In this document: positions 17,110-27,997 of the stretch, in pieces
Numbering within the stretch: position 1 is the first letter of the stretch
How the letters are laid out: the number at the start of each line of letters is the position of its first letter
Assembly: GCF_027359675.1 (NCBI RefSeq)
Contig: NZ_CP114786.1
Span: 3,880,501-3,944,500, forward strand
Length of the DNA: 64,000 bases
Direction: 5' to 3'
Source: Roseibium sp. Sym1
GTDB lineage: Bacteria > Pseudomonadota > Alphaproteobacteria > Rhizobiales > Stappiaceae
Notes under the pieces: generated by a model
Database searches by the model: none
What the model saw: the letters and a program-made list of their open reading frames with translations, nothing else
What the model was told of the DNA's origin: nothing
Made by a program: the position numbers and the translations under genes

Positions 17110-17379
17110 CTAAGGACAGGCGACCCGGTAGGGATTACCGCGCTGGTCGTAGGCGACGCAGTTTTTCGGTGTCGTCGCCGCGCCGATCAGCGCGCCGCCG
17201 GCGGCCCCGATGGCGGCGCCGGCGAGGACCGGTCCGGCACCGGCTCCGGCCGCAGCGCCGACGATGGCACCGGTCGCTCCCCCAAGACCGCCGCCGATCA
17301 GGGCGCGGTCACGGGAGCTGCTGGACTGGCACCCGGCCAGAAGCACGGCGGCCACGGCCACCAGGAACAATTTCTTCAT
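17110..17379 (-). CDS. Glycine-zipper lipoprotein, paralogue 2
   Basis: 89 residues from MKKLFLVAVAAVLLAGC, a compact lipoprotein signal; a longer frame upstream is ignored because the signal starts here and GGGGGAAAG lies before it. Then SSSSRDRALIGGGLGGATGA, a GAAAGAGAGPVLAGAAIGAA zipper and the end TPKNCVAYDQRGNPYRVACP. Nearly identical in plan and close in DNA to paralogues 3 and 5, which points to tandem duplication. Predicted outer- or inner-membrane lipoprotein. Confidence 0.83.
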   Translation of the reverse strand: MKKLFLVAVAAVLLAGCQSSSSRDRALIGGGLGGATGAIVGAAAGAGAGPVLAGAAIGAAGGALIGAATTPKNCVAYDQRGNPYRVACP

Positions 17380-17427
17380 CACGTCTTTCCCCCGGACCGT
17401 TGCCGGTCTTGAAGCTATCTGCAAGTC

Positions 17428-17697
17428 TTAAGGGCAAGCGACCCGGTACGGATTGCCGTAGCGGTCATAGGCGACACAGTTTTTCGGCGTCGTTGCCGCG
17501 CCGACGATCGCGCCACCGGCAGCACCGATGGCGGCACCGGCGAGGGCCGGCCCTGCGCCGTTGCCGGCAGCGGCACCGATGATGGCGCCCGTGGCGGCAC
17601 CGAGACCGCCGCCCACCAGCGCCCGGTCCGTCTGGCTGTCGGACTGACAGCCCGCCAGAAACACTGCTGCCGCAGCAATCAGATATAGTCTCTTCAT
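17428..17697 (-). CDS. Glycine-zipper lipoprotein, paralogue 3
   Basis: 89 residues from MKRLYLIAAAAVFLAGC. The SDSQTDRALVGGGLGAATGA segment, the zipper GAAAGNGAGPALAGAAIGAA and the tail TPKNCVAYDRYGNPYRVACP match paralogue 5 with few changes. Spacing to the next gene downstream (paralogue 2) is 48 bases, so the two could be cotranscribed. Envelope lipoprotein; no established function. Confidence 0.83.
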   Translation of the reverse strand: MKRLYLIAAAAVFLAGCQSDSQTDRALVGGGLGAATGAIIGAAAGNGAGPALAGAAIGAAGGAIVGAATTPKNCVAYDRYGNPYRVACP

Positions 17698-17746
17698 GAC
17701 ATTCTTCCCAGCGGTCACGAAACCGATATGGACAAGCCCCGCACGG

Positions 17747-17911
17747 TTACGGGCAGGCTACCCGGTAAGGATTACCGTTCTGATCGTAGGCAACGCAGTT
17801 TTGCAGTGCTGCCGCGCCGCCTCCGACCTGTGCTGAACCCTGTTGACCGCCGGATTGGCAACCCGCCAGGAGGGCGAGCGCCGTTGCAGTGATCAGGATG
17901 CGTGTTTTCAT
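17747..17911 (-). CDS. Shortened glycine-zipper-family lipoprotein (zipper deleted), paralogue 4
   Basis: 54 residues, too short for routine calling. ATG at 17911 follows GGAGGAGGAAAACG, the strongest ribosome site of the array. MKTRILITATALALLAGC is an intact lipoprotein signal. After a short linker (QSGGQQGSAQVGGGAAALQ) it goes straight to NCVAYDQNGNPYRVACP, the family tail. The membrane-inserting zipper is missing, but frame, signal and tail are intact, so it looks expressed rather than dead: a tail domain displayed alone on a lipid anchor. Confidence 0.75.
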   Translation of the reverse strand: MKTRILITATALALLAGCQSGGQQGSAQVGGGAAALQNCVAYDQNGNPYRVACP

Positions 17912-17960
17912 CGTTTTCCTCCTCCGGCTGGTGACCGACGCGGAAAACCGTCAAACCGTC

Positions 17961-18230
17961 TTAGGGGCAGGCGACCCGGTAGGGATTGCCGTAGCGGTCA
18001 TACGCGACGCAGTTTTTCGGTGTGGTGGCTCCGCCGACAATGGCACCGCCGGCACCGCCGATGGCTGCGCCGACGAGCGCACCGCCGACATCTCCTGTTG
18101 CCGCGGCACCGATGGCAGCACCTGTCGCGGCGCCGAGGCCACCGCCGACAAGAGCGCGGTCACGAGAGCTGTCGGATTGGCAACCGGCCAGAGCAAGGCC
18201 GACAGCTGCAAGCAGAACAAGCTTTTTCAT
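17961..18230 (-). CDS. Glycine-zipper lipoprotein, paralogue 5
   Basis: 89 residues from MKKLVLLAAVGLALAGC; the frame is open further upstream but the signal peptide fixes the start. SDSSRDRALVGGGLGAATGA is followed by AAIGAAATGDVGGALVGAAI and the tail TPKNCVAYDRYGNPYRVACP. First gene of the array in the direction of transcription, with 233 bases of non-coding DNA upstream to the pgi stop, likely carrying the promoter for paralogues 5 to 2. Confidence 0.83.
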   Translation of the reverse strand: MKKLVLLAAVGLALAGCQSDSSRDRALVGGGLGAATGAAIGAAATGDVGGALVGAAIGGAGGAIVGGATTPKNCVAYDRYGNPYRVACP

Positions 18231-18463
18231 AAAAGGTATCTCCCTTCCGTTCCGCCTAACGCGGTGAATTTGCAAAGAATAAAGTCTCACCGAGGTTAAG
18301 CTGCTTTACACGCGGGGGCAATGTGTCAATTCGCACAACCGGCCGGGGCCGTCCCCGCGTGGACAGAGTCATCCTCAATCAAGATACAGAATGCGCCGGT
18401 TGGGCAAAAGTAAGGCGTTTGCCCAACGTGTTAACGCGTATCCGGCCGCTGGAGTTCGGCAGG

Positions 18464-20086
<1,623 letters not shown>

Positions 20087-20098
20087 GAACGAGTTCCC

Positions 20099-20110
20099 TA
20101 AATCGATTTA
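20099..20110. promoter_or_regulatory. Palindromic operator upstream of pgi
   Basis: TAAATCGATTTA, a perfect 12-bp palindrome with central CG, ends 13 bases before the pgi start. The same AATCGATT core is found before zwf and edd. Its form (even palindrome centred on CG) is typical of LacI-family repressors; no such regulator is encoded in the window. Confidence 0.6.
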
Positions 20111-20189
20111 AGCGCCGTTTTCGCGCTGTTTTTAGCGTCGGGCCTCAGATAGCACAGCCTTGTTTCAAGGGGGAGAGAAAATTCCGTGC

Positions 20190-20220
20190 AACACCGCCGA
20201 AACCGGGATCCGGCGGTGTT
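20190..20220 (-). terminator. Intrinsic terminator of the delta-carbonic anhydrase gene
   Basis: AACACCGCCG and CGGCGGTGTT form a perfect 10-bp stem just after the minus-strand stop at 20239; reading leftward a TTTT run follows about nine bases later. It may also block readthrough towards pgi. Confidence 0.65.
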
Positions 20221-20238
20221 CCCGACCGCAACGGCCTG

Positions 20239-21030
20239 TCAGTTTGTGATCGGTGCGAGCAGCTCCGGTGCGGTCACCAGCTGGCGCACACCATGGGAAT
20301 GGTCTTCCTCGAAGACATTGCCCTTTTCCGCCCAGGCATGCAGCGAATTGATGTCCAACTTGGTGCATTGCGGCCTGACACTCCAGGTGACCTGAAGCGG
20401 GGAGCAGACGGCGTGATCGAAGTTGGGACCGGTGGTGGAGCCGATGAAGGTGACCGGGTCTCCGGTTCCTGCAGGCAGGGCTTTGGGCTGGTGCCGACCG
20501 TCGACGAGGTTGCCGTCATAGACGAAATCCAGGAAGCTGGGCGCGTTGGCATCGTTCACAACCAGGAAGGACTGGGCCTCGACGCGCAGCTGCGGATTGG
20601 CGCAGGCGTCGCTGAGACAGGCGCCCAGGCCCTTGCCCGGCTGGATGTTGCAGGATGAAAACACCCAGTGCACTTCGATCGTGTCGCCGGGCTTGACGCC
20701 GCGAAAGGCGTCGCCCGCGGGTTCGGCCAGCTCCGCGTCGGTCAGTTCCTCCGTGCCGTTGCACTTGTAGCCGCCATGCTCGCCTTCTCCCGCGAAGATG
20801 GCAAAACCGGGAGCCTTGTGTTCGGCGTTGGTGTGGGTGTGGATGTTGCACAGGTTCAGTTTGTCGGGGGCCGGGGCGATGGCGACCGTTGCAGCGTTCA
20901 GGCCTTCCTTGCTGGATATGTCACGTGGGGTCTGAGGCCCGTAACCTTCGCAGAGTTCTTCGGCGTCGCTGGTTGAAAAGGGCAGGGCTGCAAGAAGGAT
21001 TGCAAGGGGAAATCCGAATCTGGTTGTCAT
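20239..21030 (-). CDS. Delta-class carbonic anhydrase, secreted
   Basis: 263 residues from the ATG after GGAGGAGAC. A Sec signal (about 1-23, FPLAILLAALPFSTSDAEE) exports it. The protein matches the delta class first known from diatoms (TWCA1): CEGYGPQTPRDIS near the mature start, NLCNIHTHTNAEHKAPGFA with several His that can ligate zinc, HWVFSSCNIQPGKGLGACL, GPNFDHAVCSPLQVTWSVRP and the final DHSHGVRQLV. Many Cys suggest disulfides, as expected in the periplasm. It would interconvert CO2 and bicarbonate. Alone between pgi and a PilZ gene; a hairpin follows. Family call is from remembered motif resemblance, without alignment. Confidence 0.75.
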   Translation of the reverse strand: MTTRFGFPLAILLAALPFSTSDAEELCEGYGPQTPRDISSKEGLNAATVAIAPAPDKLNLCNIHTHTNAEHKAPGFAIFAGEGEHGGYKCNGTEELTDAELAEPAGDAFRGVKPGDTIEVHWVFSSCNIQPGKGLGACLSDACANPQLRVEAQSFLVVNDANAPSFLDFVYDGNLVDGRHQPKALPAGTGDPVTFIGSTTGPNFDHAVCSPLQVTWSVRPQCTKLDINSLHAWAEKGNVFEEDHSHGVRQLVTAPELLAPITN

Positions 21031-21331
21031 CAAAGTCTCCTCCGGGGTCGAAGAGGTGTATTCTTGAGCGCAATTCTGGAAACGGAACCGCGTGTGCTTT
21101 CGAACCTCACATCTGAACCATGTTTGATGTTAGGGAACCAGTCGCAATTACTGCGAAGGGTGCCTTATACCGTTCAGAGTTAACCATACGTCATTGGAGC
21201 GATTTCAATTAACGGCAAATGCAATTTCAATGTGTACGCCGTATCCCTGTTCTGATTGAATACTTGCAAAGGCCCGGCGCGTGCGCCTGGTCTTAAGTGA
21301 ATTGAAACCGGCCCCTAGGTAATCTGGCTCC
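21031..21331. other. Intergenic, AT-rich divergent promoter region
   Basis: 301 bases between the delta-carbonic anhydrase and PilZ genes, which diverge. Bases 21150-21240 are AT-rich (GGAGCGATTTCAATTAACGG and around). No gene, repeat or terminator seen. Confidence 0.35.
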
Positions 21332-21955
21332 ATGAATTCGGAAACACAATCACATGGGCTGTGCCATCTGCAGGACCAACCGGACGCGGAAGAAGAAGTC
21401 GTCGTTGTCGATTTCGACAATCTCGCGGTGGTCAATGCAACCGTGTCCAACGTCAGTGAATGGGGCTGCCGGCTGGTTTCGGTCGACATTGGCAGGCTCT
21501 ACAAGAATATCGCCATCTGGCCGAAGGCGGCCGACACGCTGGTGAAGGCGCATGTCACCTCGGTCAAGGGAAACGATGCGGCGGTGGTTTTCGCCAAGGC
21601 CGAGAAGAGTGTCGCCGACAAGCGCCGCGAAAAGCGCAACAATGTCAGCATTCCCGTGAAGATCGCGGATCTTGACGGCATCACGGAGATCACCGGCACG
21701 ATCATCGACGCGGGCAAGAACGGGTGCAAGATCTCGGCGAAAGGCCTGCCGTCCCTGCCAGAGGAAGTGGTGCTGACCATGAGCAAGTTCGACAAGCCGG
21801 TGATTGCCGAATTCGCCTGGCGCAATGAAACATCCGCTGGACTTCGCCTTCTTTGGCACAGAACACTTGAACACGAAGACGAGGCTGATGAGGAAGATGC
21901 CGGCGTGCCCGTGGAGGACGGCGGTGAAGACACGGCAGAGCAGCCGACCGCCTGA
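21332..21955 (+). CDS. PilZ-domain protein with two tandem copies
   Basis: 207 residues, no membrane segment. Two similar beta-barrel units: the first (about 22-85) has NATVSNVSEWGCRLVSVD, a PilZ-like core without the upstream RxxxR; the second (about 90-180) has KRREKRNNVSIPVKIA and IIDAGKNGCKIS, the positions of the c-di-GMP motifs RxxxR and (D/N)xSxxG. In the second motif the Ser is replaced (DAGKNG), so nucleotide binding may be weak or lost. The acidic tail (EHEDEADEEDAGVPVED) is disordered. PilZ proteins turn c-di-GMP level into changes in motility or surface polysaccharide. Target unknown. Confidence 0.78.
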   Translation: MNSETQSHGLCHLQDQPDAEEEVVVVDFDNLAVVNATVSNVSEWGCRLVSVDIGRLYKNIAIWPKAADTLVKAHVTSVKGNDAAVVFAKAEKSVADKRREKRNNVSIPVKIADLDGITEITGTIIDAGKNGCKISAKGLPSLPEEVVLTMSKFDKPVIAEFAWRNETSAGLRLLWHRTLEHEDEADEEDAGVPVEDGGEDTAEQPTA

Positions 21956-21985
21956 GGCGAACCCGGCTGCTCTGTCTGCGTCTCG

Positions 21986-22624
21986 TCAGCCTCTCAGGCC
22001 TGCGGCCGCCCGGGCGCGTTCCTCGATCCCGCTCCAGTCGTCAGACGCAATGGCCTTGGCGTCGGCAATCCAGGATCCTCCGACACAAAGCACATTCGGC
22101 AGCTTGAGATAGTCCGGAGCCTTGTCCAGCGAGACGCCGCCGGTCGGGCAGAATTTTGCCGCCGCCAGCGGTGAGGACAGGGACTTCAGATAGGCCGCGC
22201 CGCCGGCCTGTTCGGCCGGAAAGAACTTCAGACGCCGATAGCCGCGTTCCATGAGGAACATGACTTCCGAGGCCGTTGCCGCACCGGGAAGCAGCGGCAC
22301 GCTGTGCTGGTCGGCGGCATCGAGCAGGGCCTCGGTGGCGCCGGGGGAGACAATGAAGCGGGAGCCGGCTGAGACGGCGGCGTCATACTGCTTCGCGTCC
22401 AGAACCGTGCCCGCGCCGACAATCGCGCCCTCGACATGTTCGTTGACCGCGTTGATGGCTTCCAGCGCGTGCGGCGTGCGCAAGGTAATCTCGATTGCCG
22501 GCAGGCCGCCCCGCACCAGCGCCTCGGCCATCGGCACCGCCTTTTTCGGGTCTTCCACCACCAGAACCGGGATCACCGGCGCGGCGCACATCACTTTCTC
22601 GATTTTCTCAATGTCCTGGGCCAC
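21986..22624 (-). CDS. eda: 2-dehydro-3-deoxy-phosphogluconate (KDPG) aldolase
   Basis: 212 residues from a GTG with AGGAGACGCCT upstream. Cleaves KDPG into pyruvate and glyceraldehyde-3-phosphate, the last step of the ED pathway. Seen: AIEITLRTP with the catalytic Glu, VGAGTVLD, FIVSPG, and RLKFFPAEQAGG with the Schiff-base Lys, then FCPTGGVS. Usual length. It starts 24 bases after the edd stop, so edd and eda form one transcript. Confidence 0.97.
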   Translation of the reverse strand: MAQDIEKIEKVMCAAPVIPVLVVEDPKKAVPMAEALVRGGLPAIEITLRTPHALEAINAVNEHVEGAIVGAGTVLDAKQYDAAVSAGSRFIVSPGATEALLDAADQHSVPLLPGAATASEVMFLMERGYRRLKFFPAEQAGGAAYLKSLSSPLAAAKFCPTGGVSLDKAPDYLKLPNVLCVGGSWIADAKAIASDDWSGIEERARAAAGLRG

Positions 22625-22648
22625 AGGCGTCTCCTAGAATTGTTCCGT

Positions 22649-24469
<1,821 letters not shown>

Positions 24470-24551
24470 TGCTTCAAATCCTTTGCTAGCCGTGCTGGCT
24501 TGGCTGGTGTTCTCTCCGGCACATAGGGCGCGATTGGCCCGGTGCAGCCAC

Positions 24552-24564
24552 CTAATCGATTTAG
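24552..24564. promoter_or_regulatory. Palindromic operator upstream of edd
   Basis: CTAATCGATTTAG, with the core AATCGATT shared with the pgi and zwf sites. It lies about 83 bases before the edd start, directly after the zwf terminator, which fits a separate regulated promoter for edd-eda. Confidence 0.55.
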
Positions 24565-24569
24565 AGGGC

Positions 24570-24600
24570 AAAAGGTTCACAGGGCCGGGCCCCGTGAACC
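24570..24600 (-). terminator. Terminator between zwf and edd
   Basis: GGTTCAC and GTGAACC pair around an inner GGG/CCC stem; reading leftward a TTTT run follows immediately (24570-24573). Placed five bases after the zwf stop, so it ends or attenuates zwf transcription before edd. Confidence 0.75.
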
Positions 24601-24604
24601 TTGA

Positions 24605-26080
24605 TCATACGCCGTCGTCTTCGGCCCAGGTGCGGCCGTCGCGCTCCACCAGGGCGATGGCGGCGGAAGGGCCCCAGGTGCCGGCGGTGTAGCCCTTGGG
24701 CGTGTCCTTGGAGGCGGCCCAGGCCGCCTGGATCGGATCGATCCAGGCCCAGGCTGCGTCAACCTCGTCGCGGCGCATGAACAGGGTCTGGTTGCCGCGG
24801 ATCACGTCCATGATCAGGCGCTCGTAGGCGTCCGGATTGCGCACCTTGAAGGCCTCGGCGAAGCTCATGTCGAGCGGGACCTGGCGCAGGCGCATGCCGC
24901 CGGGGCCCGGGTCCTTGATCATCACCTGCATCTGGACGCCCTCGTCCGGCTGCAGGCGGATGATCAGGCGGTTGGCGGTGATGACGCCGGCCTCTTCGTC
25001 GAAGATCGAATGCGGGATCGGGCGGAACTGCACGACGATTTCGGAAACCCGCTGTGCGAGGCGCTTGCCGGTGCGCAGGTAAAAGGGCACACCGGCCCAC
25101 CGCCAGTTGGCGATCTCGGCTTTCAGCGCCACGAAGGTTTCTGTCCGGCTTTCGTCGTCGCCGAGCTCTTCCAGGTAGCCCGGCACGGCGCCGCCGGCGG
25201 AGGCACCGGCGCGGTACTGGCCGCGTACGGTCAGCTTTTCCGCGCCTTGTTCATCGATGGGCGCGAGTGCCTTCAGCACTTTCAGTTTTTCGTCGCGCAC
25301 GCTGTCGGCGTTCATCGATTCCGGCGGTTCCATGGCCACCAGGCAGAGCAGCTGCAGGATGTGGTTCTGGACCATGTCGCGCAGGGCACCGGCCGTGTTG
25401 TAATAACCGGCGCGACCGCCGGTGCCGAGGGACTCGGCGACCGTGATCTGGACATGGTCGATATGCGCGGCGTTCCAGAGCGGCTCGAACAGGGCATTTG
25501 CAAAGCGCAGCGCCATCAGGTTCTGCACGGTTTCCTTGCCGAGATAATGGTCGATACGGAAGATCTGGTGTTCGTTGAAGACCGCACCGACGGTGTCGTT
25601 GAGCGCCTTTGCGGACGCGCCGTCCTTGCCGATCGGCTTTTCCATGACCACGCGGGAATGGTCGTTGACCACGCCGACACGGCCGAGATTTTCGCAGATC
25701 GTGCCGAAGAGATCGGGACCGACCGCCAGATAAAAGGCGCGAATGACGTCGGGGCGTTCGTCCAGAACTGTCTTGAGGTCTTCGAAGCCGGCGCCGGAGG
25801 CGGCGTCGATCTTGACGTAACGGATGCGCCCGAGGAATTGCTGCAGGTGCTCGTCGTCCAGGTCCCTGACGTGTTCCTGAAGGGCGTTCTTCGCGTAGTC
25901 CCGGTAGTCGTCGTCGGAATAGTCGCGCCTTGCGCTGCAGATGATGCGCGCATTCTCCGGCATCTGGCCGTCGGCGTCACGGTGATAAAGTGCTGGCAGA
26001 AGCTTGCGATGGGCAAGGTCTCCGGATGCTCCGAACACGACCAGGTCGAATTCATCTACTTCAATGACGCGTACCGCCAT
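24605..26080 (-). CDS. zwf: Glucose-6-phosphate 1-dehydrogenase
   Basis: 491 residues, full length. Oxidises glucose-6-phosphate to 6-phosphogluconolactone with NADP+. Marks: FGASGDLAHRKLLPALYH (coenzyme loop), FRIDHYLGKETVQNLMALRF (active site His/Lys), and the helical plus beta C-terminal domain through SEIVVQFRPIPHSIF. It heads a zwf-edd-eda arrangement but the 6-phosphogluconolactonase gene that often lies between zwf and edd is absent. A 14-bp perfect palindrome TTAAATCGATTTAA lies about 83 bases upstream, between it and fructokinase. Confidence 0.97.
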   Translation of the reverse strand: MAVRVIEVDEFDLVVFGASGDLAHRKLLPALYHRDADGQMPENARIICSARRDYSDDDYRDYAKNALQEHVRDLDDEHLQQFLGRIRYVKIDAASGAGFEDLKTVLDERPDVIRAFYLAVGPDLFGTICENLGRVGVVNDHSRVVMEKPIGKDGASAKALNDTVGAVFNEHQIFRIDHYLGKETVQNLMALRFANALFEPLWNAAHIDHVQITVAESLGTGGRAGYYNTAGALRDMVQNHILQLLCLVAMEPPESMNADSVRDEKLKVLKALAPIDEQGAEKLTVRGQYRAGASAGGAVPGYLEELGDDESRTETFVALKAEIANWRWAGVPFYLRTGKRLAQRVSEIVVQFRPIPHSIFDEEAGVITANRLIIRLQPDEGVQMQVMIKDPGPGGMRLRQVPLDMSFAEAFKVRNPDAYERLIMDVIRGNQTLFMRRDEVDAAWAWIDPIQAAWAASKDTPKGYTAGTWGPSAAIALVERDGRTWAEDDGV

Positions 26081-26163
26081 GTTTCATCCCTTCTCAACAG
26101 CGTGTCTGTCCCGTGGAACCTCGTTGATGCCGTCTTTTTGCACTGCACCAGTCCGAGAGGCTT

Positions 26164-26177
26164 TTAAATCGATTTAA
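26164..26177. promoter_or_regulatory. Palindromic operator upstream of zwf
   Basis: TTAAATCGATTTAA, a perfect 14-bp palindrome, the best match of the three ED sites. Located in the 113-base gap between the fructokinase stop and the zwf start. Confidence 0.65.
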
Positions 26178-26193
26178 TTCTCTTGTCAGCCCC

Positions 26194-27141
26194 TCAATTC
26201 AAGGCCGCCCATTCTTTTTCCAGTTCGGCCCTGCGCGGCAGGTCGGCACCGCGCCGTGAACAGGTGATCGCCGCCGCCTTGACGGCAAACCCCACGAGGC
26301 GGCGCAGGGCGTCTTCTTCAAGCCTGTCGAGGGCGGTCCGGTCCGTGACGCCCAGTTGCCTTAAACCGGCCAGCAGGGCGGCCTGGAACGTGTCGCCGGC
26401 TCCCACCGTGTCTTCTACGGTCACCTTGATCCCGGGGCAATCCACTTCAATGCCCGGGGCAAAGGCCGTGGCGCCGTCGCCACCCCGTGTCACGATCACA
26501 AGCCCGGCGCCGGCGCCGAGCCATTTGCGTGCGATTTGCTCGACAGGCTCGCCGGGGGCGATCAGCTCCAGGTCCTCGTCGCTGACCTTGATCAGGTCTG
26601 TAAGGGGCACCAGAGCCTCGGTGTTTTGCCGCCAAAGGCCCATGTCGGGGACCACGGTCGGGCGGATGTTGGGGTCGAAGGAGATCAGCGTGTGGTGTTT
26701 TTCCCGCGCGATCAGCGCCTTGAGCGCCTTGGAGACAGGCTCGACCAGGGCCGTGTAGGAACCGATATGGAGATAGGCGGGTGGGGTGTCGAAGTCCGGG
26801 AGGTCCTCTTCGGTGACCATGCGGTCGGCGGCGTTGGCACCGTAGAACGTGTAGGCGGGCGACCCCTGGTCATCCTTCTGCACCAGGCTCAGGGTCGTCA
26901 GGTAGTCGGTTCTCAGGATATAGCGTTCCGAAACGCCTTCGCTGCGAAACTTCTGGACCAGTCTTTCCCCGAGTGCGTCCCTGGAAATGCCGCCGAAGAA
27001 GCCGGCGTCCTCACCGAGGCGGGCCAGACCCATGGCGACGTTGAAGGGCGAGCCACCGATGCGGGCGTCGAAGGCGACACTGTCGCCGGAGGAGTTTTCG
27101 CCAAACAGGTCAAACAGCGCTTCACCGCAAATCAGATACAT
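26194..27141 (-). CDS. frcK: Fructokinase, PfkB family
   Basis: 315 residues from the ATG reading MYLICGEALFDLF. Phosphorylates fructose with ATP. PfkB marks: GGSPFNVAMGLARLG (sugar binding, first signature), YTFYGANAADRM, SFDPNIRPTVVPD, and VEDTVGAGDTFQAALLAGL, the second signature with the catalytic Asp. It follows the fructose ABC transporter ATPase by 82 bases containing a hairpin, which is the order frcB-C-A-K of Sinorhizobium. Its product fructose-6-phosphate would go through Pgi into the ED genes directly downstream. The symbol is assigned by synteny. Confidence 0.88.
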   Translation of the reverse strand: MYLICGEALFDLFGENSSGDSVAFDARIGGSPFNVAMGLARLGEDAGFFGGISRDALGERLVQKFRSEGVSERYILRTDYLTTLSLVQKDDQGSPAYTFYGANAADRMVTEEDLPDFDTPPAYLHIGSYTALVEPVSKALKALIAREKHHTLISFDPNIRPTVVPDMGLWRQNTEALVPLTDLIKVSDEDLELIAPGEPVEQIARKWLGAGAGLVIVTRGGDGATAFAPGIEVDCPGIKVTVEDTVGAGDTFQAALLAGLRQLGVTDRTALDRLEEDALRRLVGFAVKAAAITCSRRGADLPRRAELEKEWAALN

Positions 27142-27172
27142 CAATGGTCCAAATCGTTGTCAGGTTCGAGTG

Positions 27173-27199
27173 AGGCGGCCCGGCGGGGCCGGACCGCCT
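27173..27199 (-). terminator. Intercistronic stem-loop between frcA and frcK
   Basis: AGGCGG(C)CCGG and CCGG(A)CCGCCT pair around a CGGGG loop. There is no T run directly after it on the minus strand, so it is more likely an mRNA-stabilising or partly attenuating hairpin than a full terminator. Confidence 0.45.
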
Positions 27200-27223
27200 G
27201 AATTTAACTTTTCAGACTCTTCG

Positions 27224-27997
27224 TCAGGCCGCAAGGCTGTCGGGCGGGTCCATGGCGCCGGTCATGATCGCGACCGCGTCGGACATGGAGAAGTCCGCCG
27301 GCTTGATCACGCAGGCGCGCTTGCCCAGCCGGTGAATGTGGATCCGGTCGGCGACCTCGAAGACATGCGGCATGTTGTGGCTGATCAGGACGATCGGCAG
27401 GCCGCGGGCCCTGACGTCCTTGATCAGTTCCAGAACACGCCGGCTCTCCTTGACGCCGAGCGCGGCCGTCGGTTCGTCCATGATCACCACCTTGGAGCCG
27501 AAGGCCGCCGCCCGGGCAACCGCCACCCCCTGGCGCTGACCGCCCGAAAGCGTTTCCACAGCCTGGTTGATGTTCTGGATCGTGAGCAGCCCGAGTTCGT
27601 TGAGCTTGTCGCGGGCGATCTCTTCCATCTTCTTGCGGTCGAGCTGCCGCAGCCAGTTGCCCCGAAACCCCGATTTGCGGATCTCCCGGCCCATGAACAT
27701 GTTGTCCGTGATCGAGAGGGCCGGCGACATCGCGAGGGTCTGGTAGACCGTCTCGATGCCGGCTTCCCGGGCATCGATCGGCGAGGAGAAGCGGACGGGC
27801 TTGCCGTCCAGCAGGATCTCGCCGTCATCCGGCAGGACAGCGCCGCTGAGCGCCTTGATCAGGGTGGACTTGCCGGCACCGTTGTCGCCGATCACCGCCA
27901 GGATCTCGCCCGGATAGAGCTCGAAATCGGCTTGGTCCATGGCCACGACACGGCCGTAGCGCTTGATCAGGTTGCGTGCTTGAAGAACAGGTTCCAT
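27224..27997 (-). CDS. frcA: Fructose ABC transporter, ATP-binding protein
   Basis: 257 residues from MEPVLQARNLIKRYG, whose ATG overlaps the permease stop (ATGA). The frame stays open far upstream, but that part lies opposite nothing of its own and inside frcC. Single nucleotide-binding domain: Walker A GDNGAGKSTLIKAL, signature LSGGQRQGVAVARAA, Walker B VVIMDEPTAALG, and SHNMPHVFE with the switch His. Unlike most carbohydrate CUT2 ATPases it has one, not two, domains, as in FrcA. It powers the FrcC permease at the inner membrane. Confidence 0.92.
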   Translation of the reverse strand: MEPVLQARNLIKRYGRVVAMDQADFELYPGEILAVIGDNGAGKSTLIKALSGAVLPDDGEILLDGKPVRFSSPIDAREAGIETVYQTLAMSPALSITDNMFMGREIRKSGFRGNWLRQLDRKKMEEIARDKLNELGLLTIQNINQAVETLSGGQRQGVAVARAAAFGSKVVIMDEPTAALGVKESRRVLELIKDVRARGLPIVLISHNMPHVFEVADRIHIHRLGKRACVIKPADFSMSDAVAIMTGAMDPPDSLAA

